Source: Symsagittifera roscoffensis
Lineage: Eukaryota > Xenacoelomorpha > Acoela > Convolutidae
Direction: 5' to 3'
Assembly (NCBI RefSeq): GCF_963678635.1
Contig: NC_087066.1
Span: 14,244,517 to 14,308,516, forward strand
Length of the DNA: 64,000 nt
Part shown: positions 55,618-64,000 of the stretch, one piece after another
Numbering within the stretch: the first letter of the stretch is position 1
How the letters are laid out: every line of letters starts with the position of its first letter
Position numbers and translations under genes: made by a program
The notes under the pieces: model-generated
What the model saw: the letters and a program-made list of their open reading frames with translations, nothing else
Told to the model about the DNA's origin: nothing
The model's database searches: none

Positions 55618-56986
55618 TTCGACTTTCGATACGAAAGTAACGGAATATTTGCGCTCGGGTGGGTTTTTTTTCTTCAGACAAATTTCGACTTTTCAACTAG
55701 CCATTTTTGACTTTTTTATATCATTCGAAAGGTCTTGTTGTCCTGAGCTCAAATTTGAAAAGATATTGCACCTGTGATCATTTTTCGTAAAGTTATGGGG
55801 GTTTAAAGATTGCCATTTTGGCCAATTTGGGACAATTAACGCGCGATATACTTTGCGCTACCTGCACCGAGCGCCCATGGATTCTAATCGATTATAATGA
55901 ATTCCCGAGACAAAAATAATTGATTATAATCCATTACGGATGTAAAATTCAGACCACGAAATCGATTATATAGCCATTATAATCGATTATTTTTGAACAA
56001 ATATAATCCATTATAATCCATTATAATCGATTATAATCCATTAATTTTTGCACTGAAATCGATTATTTTTGCCAAGAAAATCCATTATAATCGATTATTT
56101 TGAAATGAAAATCTATTATAATCCATTACAATTGATTGTAATCCATTTCATTTTTAGAACTAAATTCGATTATTTTTGCGAAATTTTGCAAATTTTGCGA
56201 GAAGATTGCAGAATTTATGCCCTGTCTTTCACTATATGCCATGTCTGAACTTCGTCCCCTCGCCCCTCAAGCTTTTTACCCTATAAACTGGGGTGGGGGT
56301 TTGGTAAACTTGGGGGGTTGGGTTGGTAAACTGGGGGTGGGGGGAGGGGGGGTAAAAAAACAGTAAAATGAAGTGTTAAACTGCGATGAATTAGAAAAAG
56401 TAGAGACAAAAAATAAATAAATTTTTTTCTTAAATGTAATATTTTATGAAACATACACTAAACAGGAACTACACTAAATAGCAACTAAACTAAAGAGGAA
56501 ATGAGATAATTCTGAACGAAAAAATTGTAAATTTCATGAATAACCCCTCGAAAAAATCCATTATAATCAATTATAATCGATTATAATGGATTTTATTGGG
56601 TTAAAAAATATTAGGATTATAATCCATTTTTAATGGATTATAATCGATTATTATGTCATTTTATAGATGCTGACCATATTATGACAACATAATTGATTAT
56701 GATCCATGGGTGCTCGGTGCGGGTATTAACGCGTAAGCGGAGATTTAATCCGTCTTAGAAATCGTTCCAAATTGGTTGAACGAAGCTTATTTGCCATAAT
56801 TGATTTATTACAAAGAGCGAAAATTATCCTTTTGTATTTCATATGGCGTGTGATGGGATGATTTTCAAAAAAAATTCCAATTTAAAAAAAAATTTAATTT
56901 AATTTTTTTAATGTTATTACTGCTCCATAAACCTTAAAAGGCAGTCGGAACATACAGGGCTTCGCCTTGATGCGAGCAGTCTTGTT
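55618..56986 (+). mobile_element. HINE-family copy split by a nested element
   Basis: The two halves (55618-55860 and 56724-56986) together restore the family order exactly at the GCGCTA|TTAACGCG point. The 3' end has CAGTCGGAACATACAGGG..CGAGCAGTCTTGTT. Confidence 0.88.
55861..56723. mobile_element. 863-bp TA-flanked inverted-repeat element (Tc1/mariner-type MITE)
   Basis: Termini CCTGCACCGAGCGCCCATGG and, on the other strand, CCCGCACCGAGCACCCATGG. TA is duplicated (55859-55860 and 56724-56725) and occurs once in uninterrupted host copies. The interior is dominated by ATTATAATCGATTATAAT words and a G-rich patch (56285-56350). No transposase. TA duplication points to the Tc1/mariner superfamily. 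Confidence 0.85.
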
Positions 56987-58544
56987 CTTATATAGGTTCG
57001 TCTGCTTGACATAGCGGATATTTGACATATGTTTGCAATAGGTCCAATACGATGCAAAATTTCCAGGCTTTTGTTAAAATTTTTTGACCACCTAGCAATG
57101 AATTTTTGACTACCCCGAAAATTAAACTTTCAAAATGTTTCAATTGGATTTTTTTTCATTTTTTCATGATAAAAAGTCTAAATAAAATTTGAAAGAAATC
57201 ATCAATGACTTCCGAAAAAACCTTAAAACTGGAATGTTCAGCAGAGTTTCCCAAAAAAATCACCAAAAAAGTTTTATAGGTAAGGTAGGCGTTTTTCATC
57301 TGGTAAGCTGGATGAAAAAAAGCATATTGGTAGAAGAAAAAGTAAGGAAGACGCAAACAAAAGTTGGAGTGCTGATTACTTTTGACCTTTTGAAAGTTTA
57401 TCTGAAAAAATTAACAGTTGGCCCAATCATTTCGTGAATGATTGCAGTCTCAAATCGAGAGTTTACCATTTAAAGTTTTCAATTTGGAAGTTTTCATTTT
57501 TTCCATTCCTAATTTTTGAAGATTTTTTCGTCGCTTATATATCCGATTTTTTCCTTGGGAAGTGAACAAACGCCAGCTCATTTGCTGCATTTTGGTGCTG
57601 AGTGCTCGAAAAAATTTATGCTTTGGATTATCTAGCGTTTGATGTCATAACCTGACTTTATGATTTATTATTTATGAGTGGACTCTTTTTTCTAGTTGTT
57701 TTTGACTTTGGTTCGCAGCCAAGCGAAACTTTTATAAAAGCAAAAGCTCATCAAGGGGTATCGAAATACAACGCCAATCTATCAAATAATATCTTCTGTC
57801 TTCTGTTATGGTGTGCTATCAATTAATTTTGTTCTGAAAAATGAACGTCAAAAATAAAAAATATGCACTGGCGTATATCAGTTTTCTGCCAGATTAGATT
57901 TCACTGTCATTTTTGAAGGAAATGCTCCTCTAGTACATTTAACACATTTTGTCTGAAATTCGTAGTCTACCGAAATTTTTGGGCCTCAGAAAATCAAAAC
58001 GGCTAGAGTTACAGACAAGGGTAGGCCGGCTGGCTGACGCCTCTTCCTCAGGGATTCGACCCTCTCGCCAACCAAAGTGTCCCCCTTTGATGTAATTTTA
58101 TGACATAAGGAAACTCGATACAGATAGAAATAAAAGAAATGAAATAAGCTGTAGAACCCTTTCAGAAAACGAATTTTGAATTGCTCGAAAAACTGCTTAT
58201 GTTAAATTGAAAACAAAAATGGCTCCGATAAATTATTGTGTAAAAATGTTTAAGAAAAAACGGTTTGCCGCTGAATCTAATATTGATCCTGAATCCCACA
58301 ATTTTATCCACCCTCTAAATCCGCAGAAAGTCGTAAATGCTTTAAAGTCATCAAAAATGGATTTTGGCGTGGAAGAAAATATCTGGAAAACAAACATGCG
58401 AATTTTGAAAAGAAAAATGTTTAACAATCCTTGTTTTAAATTCCACCGTCAAACGCGTTTAGGCTGTTAAAGATATATCTACCCAATTTCGCTGGACTCG
58501 CCAATTTGCCAGTGAATTCCGTAGTTTTCTCCATTAATTTGTTA
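56987..58544. other. Non-genic stretch with one possible SINE fragment
   Basis: At about 58015-58140 a GGGATTCGACCCTC B-box-like word follows GGCTGGCTGACGCC and leads into an AAATAAAAGAAATGAAATAA tail, a SINE-like layout on the plus strand. A 87-aa frame at 58207-58470 is Lys-rich with no recognised motif. Confidence 0.3.
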
Positions 58545-59079
58545 TTCCGACTTTTGATACGAAAGTAACGGAATATTTGTGCTCGGGGTGGGTTTTTTTT
58601 TCTTCAGACAAATTTCGACTTTTTATTTGGCTTTTTTGACGGAGTTTTTTTATATCATTCAAAAAGTATTGTTGTCCTGAGCTCAAATTTGAAAAGATAT
58701 TTCACCTGTGATCTTTTTTCGTAAAGTTATGGGGGTTTAAAGATTGCCTTTTGGCCAATTTGGGACAATTAACGCGTGATATATTTCGCGCTATTAACGC
58801 GTAAGCGGAGAATTAATCCGTCTTAGAAATCGTTCCAAATTGGTTTAAAGAAGCTTATTTGCCATAATTGATTTGTTTCAATGAGCAAAATGTATTCTTT
58901 TGTACTTTAAATGGCGTGTGAGGGGATGATTTCATAAAAAAAATTTCAAATTTTAGAAAAAAAAATTTACATTACATTTTATTACATTAAATTTTTTATG
59001 TTACTACTGCTTCATAAACCTTAAAAGGCAGTCGGAACGGAACATTCAGGGCTTTGCCCTGATACGAGCAGTCTTGTTG
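58545..59079 (+). mobile_element. HINE array unit 1
   Basis: First of four head-to-tail units. Starts TTCCGACTTTTGATACGAAA; the 3' end has a short duplication (GGAACGGAACATTC) before the stem-loop. Confidence 0.88.
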
Positions 59080-59615
59080 TTCCGACTTTCGATACGAAAG
59101 TAACGGAATATTTGTGCTCGGAGTGGGTTTTTTTTTCTTCTGACAAATTTCGACTTTTTAACTAGCCATTTTTGACAGAATTTTTTTACCTCATTCGAAA
59201 GGTATTGTTGTCCTGAGCTCAAATTTGAAAAAATATTTCACCTGTGATTATTTTTTCATAAAGTTACGGGGGTTTAAAGATTGCCATTTTGGCCAATTTG
59301 GGACAATTAACGCGCGATATATTTCGCGCTTTTAACGCGTAAGCGGATAGTTAATCCGTCTTAGAAATCGTTCCAAATTGGTTAAAAGAAGCTTATGTGC
59401 CATAATTGATTTGTTACAAGGAGCGAAATCTATCCTTTTGTACTTTGTATGGCGTGTGGGGTGATGATTTTCATAAAAAATTCAAATTTTAGAAAAATTT
59501 TATTTTTTGATTTTTGTTTTATTTCATTGATTTTTTAAATGTTATTACTGCTCCATAAACCTTAAAAGGCAGTCGAAACATTCAGGGTTTCGCCCTGATA
59601 CGAGCAGTGTTGTTG
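59080..59615 (+). mobile_element. HINE array unit 2
   Basis: Directly abuts unit 1 (CAGTCTTGTTG then TTCCGACTTTCG). Its 3' half is nearly identical to that of unit 3. Confidence 0.88.
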
Positions 59616-60159
59616 TTCCGACTTTCGATACGACAGTAACGGAATATTTGTGCTCGGAGTGGGTTTTTTTTTCTTCAGACAAATTTCGACTTTTTAAATA
59701 GCCATTTTTGACGGAATTTTTTTTTATCATTCGAAAGCCATTGTTGTCCTGAACTTAAATTTGAAAAGATATTATACCTCTGATTATTTTTCGTGAAGTT
59801 ATGAGGGTTTAAAGATTGCCATTTTGGCCATTTTGACCAATTTGGGACAATTAACGCGCGATATAATTCGCGCTATTAACGCGTATGCGGAGACTTAATC
59901 CGTCTTAGAAATCGTTCCAAATTGGTTAAAAGAAGCTTATGTGCCATAATTGATTTGTTACAAGGAGCGAAATCTATCCTTTTGTACTTTGTATGGCGTG
60001 TGGGGTGATGATTTTCATAAAAAATTCAAATTTTAGAAAAATTTTATTTTTTGATTTTTGTTTTATTTCATTGATTTTTTAAATGTTATTACTGCTCCAT
60101 AAACCTTAAAAGGCAGTCGAAACATTCAGGGTTTCGCCCTGATACGAGCAGTGTTGTTG
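59616..60159 (+). mobile_element. HINE array unit 3
   Basis: Shares private variants with unit 4 (ACGACAGTAACGG, a doubled GGCCATTTTGACC) and with the 3' half of unit 2 (GAGCAGTGTTG). This marks a recent duplication of about 545 bp that is out of register with the unit ends. Confidence 0.88.
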
Positions 60160-60699
60160 TTCCGACTTTCGATACGACAGTAACGGAATATTTGTGCTCG
60201 GAGTGGGTTTTTTTTTCTTCAGACAAATTTCGACTTTTTAAATAGCCATTTTTGACGGAATTTTTTTTATCATTCGAAAGCCATTGTTGTCCTGAACTTA
60301 AATTTGAAAAGATATTTCACCTCTGATCATTTTTCGTGAAGTTATGAGGGTTTAAAGATTGCCATTTTGGCCATTTTGACCAATTTGGGACAATTAACGC
60401 GCGATATAATTCGCGCTATTAACGCGTATGCGGAGACTTAATCCGTCTTAGAAATCGTTCCAAATTGGTTGAACGAAGCTTATTTGCCATAATTGATTTG
60501 TTACAAGGAACGAAATCTATGTTTTTGTACTTTATATGGCGTGTGGGGGGATGATTTTTATGAAAAATTTCAAATTTTGGAAAAAAAATTTTCATTTTAT
60601 TTTATTTCATTTAACTTTATATGTTATTACTGCTGCTCCATAAACCTTAAAAGACAGTCAGAACCTTCAGGGCTTCGCCCTGATACGAGCAGTCTTGTT
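60160..60699 (+). mobile_element. HINE array unit 4
   Basis: The 5' half is almost identical to unit 3; the 3' end belongs to the standard type (TCAGGGCTTCGCCCTGA, CGAGCAGTCTTGTT). It ends the array. Confidence 0.88.
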
Positions 60700-60869
60700 T
60701 CTTTTTGTCACTATTTTCCACAGATTGTCTTAGTTTTGATCATTTTCACGATGGAAATCAGAAACATTTTATTTGCCATTAAGTGTTTAAAAAACTTCTA
60801 TATTTCAACAAATCACACTTATTCCACCCCCTCTTATTTTACGATTCAGTTTTCATTTGCTTTCATCTC

Positions 60870-61178
60870 TTATTAAGCGAAAGGATGTTACACCGGAGAA
60901 TAACCTCTGTGACCAACTGCTTTGGTTTCCGCGAAATTTCAGTGCCAAAGCGAAAGACCGGATGCTTGGGTAGAACCTCTGTACGCGCTACTTTTGTTAA
61001 AGCCATTAACGGCGAACGGCTGTTGTGCCCCTGCTTAGGAACTACAAGCAAATGTTTTGGTTATTTTTATGGGCTGGGTAATGATGCCTCACCCTCATGT
61101 AACCTGGTGGGCCTCGAACAACCGATCTTTCGATTAAGAGGCGGAGACGTGACAACTTCACCACCGCTCCCCAAATAA
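60870..61178 (-). mobile_element. tRNA-derived SINE
   Basis: The minus strand from about 61175 reads GGGGAGCGGTGGTGAAGTTG, then CCTCTTAATCGAAAGATCGG and GGTTGTTCGAGGCCCACC. This resembles a tRNA anticodon and T-arm (TTCGAGGC as B box), closest to a Lys-type tRNA by eye. A body of about 200 bp follows, GC-richer than the surroundings. No tail was defined at the lower end. Confidence 0.55.
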
Positions 61179-61204
61179 AAAGATCAAATTGGAAGAAAAA
61201 ATTG

Positions 61205-61282
61205 GGTGAAAAAGGAATTAAAAAAATTCGAGTACCCTCTTTAAAAAAATTCGAGGATCCCCCCCCCCCCCCCCCCCCCCCC
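61205..61282. repeat. 24-nt poly-C tract with direct repeats beside it
   Basis: AAAAAATTCGAGTACCC and AAAAAAATTCGAGGATCCC precede C24 at 61259-61282. Poly-C of this length is rare in this AT-rich DNA and is a likely sequencing weak spot. Confidence 0.9.
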
Positions 61283-61661
61283 TGAATAATTATGGAATCC
61301 AGAGTGACCAGAAACACATTGCTGGCACTTTGGGTAGGCATTTTGGAAGATTAGATTCATTAGAAAATTGTCTCTAAAACATTGAAATCATTTGTATTTG
61401 AATTCAGAACTGTGCTTAGTTACATACTCAAGCTTGATGTCTAATCCAAATGACATTTTTTGCGAGTCATTTCAATTATCTAGTCGCTACACAAAAGAGC
61501 TATAGGACTGTTCGATTGATGTTCGATAATGAGTGCGAGTCAGAATATCTCCAACTGATTTAAATGATTGATCAAACTAATTGGTTAAAGTTAGTTGGCT
61601 CTGAAACACTGCGTCAAAGTTGATGAAGATACATTTGAAAAGACCATCAAATTGAGTTAAC
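61283..61661. other. Short non-genic stretch before the second LTR
   Basis: No gene or repeat recognised. It lacks the TGG-type primer-binding site that would be expected if the LTR at 61662 were a 5' LTR of an element extending left. Confidence 0.4.
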
Positions 61662-62071
61662 TGAGTTAGGACTGGGGTGTATAACTCATAGAGTAATTTC
61701 GGATAGGGTACACCGTCTGCTCGTCACGCTATCTTATTTTCGGCCGGATAGATTCGTGCAACTTCTTAGTCTAATACCGATCCTAATCTTACTCTTATAC
61801 TATCTAGTCTCAGGTTGTTTAACTAGTCTCTGCTAGGCTCAATAGATCTAGGGTATACTGGTTTATTGCGGCTGCTGAAGTGCTCGGGAGAGTCCAACTA
61901 ATTTCTAAGTTAAATTCAAATCTCTCTGGTGCTGAAATTACAAGTAACTTCAGCACTTACAAATAAGTGGGTTGTTAGTTAGATGGATCATGATTGGTTA
62001 ATATTAAATACTTTACATTGGTAAAACATTTAATTTATCCAATCATAAAATATAGTTTAGATCAGGTTCCA
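61662..62071 (-). repeat. Second 410-bp LTR, read as 3' LTR of a second element
   Basis: Same length, ends and orientation as 15117-15526 and highly similar. To its right the minus strand reads AAAACCCGGATGGG directly before TGGAACC, a possible (weak) polypurine tract. There is no PBS on its left. The element body therefore lies to the right and leaves the window. Confidence 0.85.
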
Positions 62072-62116
62072 CCCATCCGGGTTTTACAGAGTTTTTTAGA
62101 ACAGTTCTTCTGTAAT

Positions 62117-62371
62117 TCAAGGGTGGATGATGGACGTTGGTATTTGGCGAACATCATATTTTTCTTCCGCTTCTTCTTGTGACAACGACTGGGTCTTTGC
62201 AACAAAATCAATTCTGATTTCAGAATGGTTGGCTATGTCAGGTTTTTCTGTTCTTCGTGGAGAACTTCTTTTGTGTCTGATCTTAGCTTGGGAATGGCGT
62301 GGAGATTGTGCGTGGAGGGGATGCCTGGTTACTCGGATCTGTACGTACACTTGGGTCATCGAGGTGGTCAT
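62117..62371 (-). CDS. Small ORF overlapping the env-tail frame, next to the LTR
   Basis: ATG-initiated, 84 aa, basic and then acidic (SQEEAEEKYDVRQ). It starts inside the preceding frame and ends about 45 nt from the LTR. Its place matches that of the 3' accessory ORF in the first element, although the sequences are not obviously alike. Confidence 0.4.
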   Translation of the reverse strand: MTTSMTQVYVQIRVTRHPLHAQSPRHSQAKIRHKRSSPRRTEKPDIANHSEIRIDFVAKTQSLSQEEAEEKYDVRQIPTSIIHP

Positions 62372-62561
62372 TGGTCTGGTTCAATGAAGTCCTTTTCTGC
62401 GAGGTCAAGTCGTACTCTAAATCCTTTGAGTTGTGATTGTGAGCGGCATATCGATTGTAGTTGGTCATTCTCTCTCGAGTGTAGTGGGGTCGTCTTGTCT
62501 TTTGATGTTCGTCCTTGGTGTTGTATTCTGATCTATATATTGCATCATGTGATTTTACATT
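62283..62561 (-). CDS. Env-tail-like frame of the second element (ATG-less extension)
   Basis: Open from 62561 to the TAA at 62283 (92 codons, first Met only at 62468). The product is hydrophilic and Asn/Arg/Pro-rich. It carries SEYNTK near its start, which echoes KEYNTK just after the membrane segments of env in the first element; that short match is the only link. It is probably the remnant cytoplasmic tail of an env gene. Confidence 0.35.
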   Translation of the reverse strand, partial: NVKSHDAIYRSEYNTKDEHQKTRRPHYTRERMTNYNRYAAHNHNSKDLEYDLTSQKRTSLNQTNDHLDDPSVRTDPSNQASPPRTISTPFPS

Positions 62562-63634
62562 TTATAAAACTTTTATTAGTTTAATATTTTTTAATAATGA
62601 TTTTAGTTAGTTGTTTTCACAAAAGCTTTTTGTTTTAGTTCGGTTATTTTGAAGAGTTACTCACCCTTGAGTAGCTCTTATTAAAAATAAAGGTGTGGTC
62701 ACAAAGCGTGGATGTAGCGCGGTGGGTTAGGCCGGCTATAGAGCATGCTCAGGACGTCCTTCCTGGTGGGTTAGGCCAGGTGTGGGAGTATGATTTCATG
62801 CGGTTTTTGTGAGGGGTCCTGTTATGTGACAACGTTTTATGTTGGGTTTGTTGTGGTTTTACTTGTGTCTTGTTGGTTATGTACTTTTTCCAAAAAGCAA
62901 ATTGTTTGTGGTATGGGTTTGTCTTTCGACTTTTTTGTGTTTTATTATCTCTTTCTAAGACTTTGTAATAGTCTTCAAAAGAATAATTTATCCAGTTTTA
63001 AACTGGGTTAATCCGGTTTGGGTACCGTTGGTTTCCTTTTCTTAGTCATGCTGTTATTCTATGATTTGTGGTATTTAGTAAGCTGCGTTGGTTAGTTTTG
63101 TTTAGTATATGATTCCTTTCCAACCGGGTTAAAGGAAAGTTTGAAACATGTTATTATATGTTAGAGTTGTTGAGTGTGAAAACTTGAAACTGAAATTCAT
63201 TATTTTAAACAATTCTTCGTGGGCGAGCTGTGCGAGTGTGGATAGAATTTCTGTGCGAATGAATGAAAATATCAAAAGGTTAGTACTGCAATTGCATTTT
63301 ATTAATTTACTGCATAGAATTTGGAAATTTACTGCTAGTTATGGGGGAATTTTAAGATACAAATTTTCATTATAATTAGATTTACTGCTTTTTGGGGGAA
63401 AATTTTATAAATTAATTTACTGCATTGGTATTATATTTATTTAATTGTTGGTGCAAAAGTTTAATAGGGTCTTAAACAGTTTTGAAGAAGTTTGCTATTT
63501 TTTATTTTTCTTTTGTGAATTTTTCAGATGATCTAGAATGAAGGCTAAAAATCTAAAGAAAACATGATTAAAGAATGGTGAGTTTTTCAATATTTTAATT
63601 AGTTAGTAATATTCATTGAATTCATACTTACCTG
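62562..63634. other. Stretch without supported gene in the second element
   Basis: GC-richer words GCGGTGGGTTAGGCCGGC and CTGGTGGGTTAGGCCAGG form an imperfect repeat at 62720-62773. Otherwise AT-rich. A plus-strand frame at 62790-63011 is Phe/Cys-rich and is considered a by-product. Confidence 0.4.
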
Positions 63635-64000
63635 TTAGTCGTCGGGGAAAAAACCGTGGGGGAAGATGTCGTGAATTAGTTCTGAAGTTGTTAGTAGTTT
63701 AGCTAAGATGCGGATGATATTTTTAGTTTGAAGCAGTGGCCAAAGCAATTGAAGTGCCTTAATAGTGGTTAGTTCTTCAGTGCCTACTGCAAACTCATAA
63801 GGTGTGTTTTGGATTAAGTTATATAATTTGTGGTTAAATTTAGTGTTGTGGATGAATTCTAAAATGGGGATTTCTATAGGCTGTACAAACTCGTGCGGGA
63901 TAAGGAGGGGTCGGGATTCTTCGGCGTTGAAGGTCTTGGTGATGGGGCAGAAAATGTACATTTGGGTTATGGGGTCATAATTACGAAGAATACCATGGAG
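63635..64000 (-). CDS. Unidentified ORF, partial (runs off right edge)
   Basis: Open from the window end at 64000 to the stop at 63635, 121 codons. A Met is present at 63961 but the frame continues upstream of it (LHGILRNYDPITQ), so the visible part may be a C-terminal segment. Mixed hydrophobic and charged composition (FVQPIEIPILEFIHNTK, KALQLLWPLLQTKN) suggests a folded domain. No family recognised. It lies inside the second LTR element and may be an accessory gene of it. Confidence 0.45.
   Translation of the reverse strand, partial: LHGILRNYDPITQMYIFCPITKTFNAEESRPLLIPHEFVQPIEIPILEFIHNTKFNHKLYNLIQNTPYEFAVGTEELTTIKALQLLWPLLQTKNIIRILAKLLTTSELIHDIFPHGFFPDD

Larger units (their letters stand above)
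62072..64000 (-). mobile_element. Interior 3' part of a second, rearranged LTR element
   Basis: Bounded on the left by the second LTR. It contains ORFs at 62283-62561, 62117-62371 and 63635-64000 on the minus strand. Envelope or pol domains comparable to the first element are not seen in this 1.9 kb, so the copy differs strongly or carries deletions. Confidence 0.6.

Noticed and set aside
60783-61178. 131-codon plus-strand frame
   Set aside because: It is covered by a tRNA-derived SINE read backwards.
15117-62071. Both LTRs as the two ends of one 47-kb element
   Set aside because: Env and the 3' ORF of the first element extend left of the left LTR, the PBS lies left of 15117, and a LINE, host exons and other repeats lie between. 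They belong to two elements.

Overview
The window is AT-rich animal (metazoan) nuclear DNA with very few host exons and a dense load of transposable elements. Pointers to an animal genome are GT-AG introns of several kb, an envelope-bearing Ty3/gypsy-type retroelement, a CR1/L2-like LINE with an esterase-type ORF1, tRNA-derived SINE-like repeats and many short non-autonomous DNA elements. The species cannot be named from the sequence alone.

Left end (1-15526, minus strand): an unusually large, apparently intact LTR retroelement. From its 5' side (right) it has a 410-bp LTR, a tRNA primer-binding site, a long leader with repeats, a basic 155-aa ORF, an acidic 103-aa ORF, a 2580-codon gag-pol, a pol-env spacer with a two-helix membrane ORF and a 378-codon open frame without any Met codon, an 872-aa envelope-like glycoprotein, and a further Pro/Ser-rich ORF that overlaps the env stop codon and runs off the left edge. 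Its 3' LTR lies outside the window. ORF155, ORF103 and gag-pol overlap in successive +1 frames, and gag-pol has no upstream AUG, so translation probably needs frameshifting, reinitiation or splicing.

Middle (15.5-39.1 kb): mostly decayed repeats and inverted-repeat elements. Across this region three short, GC-richer blocks with clean splice signals (27156-27213, 35511-35579, 38991-39064) join in phase to a 66-aa precursor: signal peptide, acidic spacer, an RR processing site and a C-terminal peptide with two cysteines. This is the best host-gene candidate.

39.5-43.8 kb (minus): a near full-length LINE with an SGNH-esterase-like ORF1 and an APE endonuclease plus RT ORF2, each broken by one frameshift. 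44-61 kb: repeat desert, then an accumulation of one ~540-bp family that also occurs elsewhere in the window (at least 14 copies). Its asymmetric inverted termini plus a 3' stem-loop match non-autonomous Helitron2/Helentron (HINE) elements. Four copies form a head-to-tail array at 58545-60699, and another copy is split by an 863-bp TA-flanked inverted-repeat element.

Right end (61.6-64 kb): a second copy of the same 410-bp LTR, with the interior of a second minus-strand element to its right. That interior holds a short env-tail-like ORF, an overlapping small ORF and an unidentified ORF running off the right edge.
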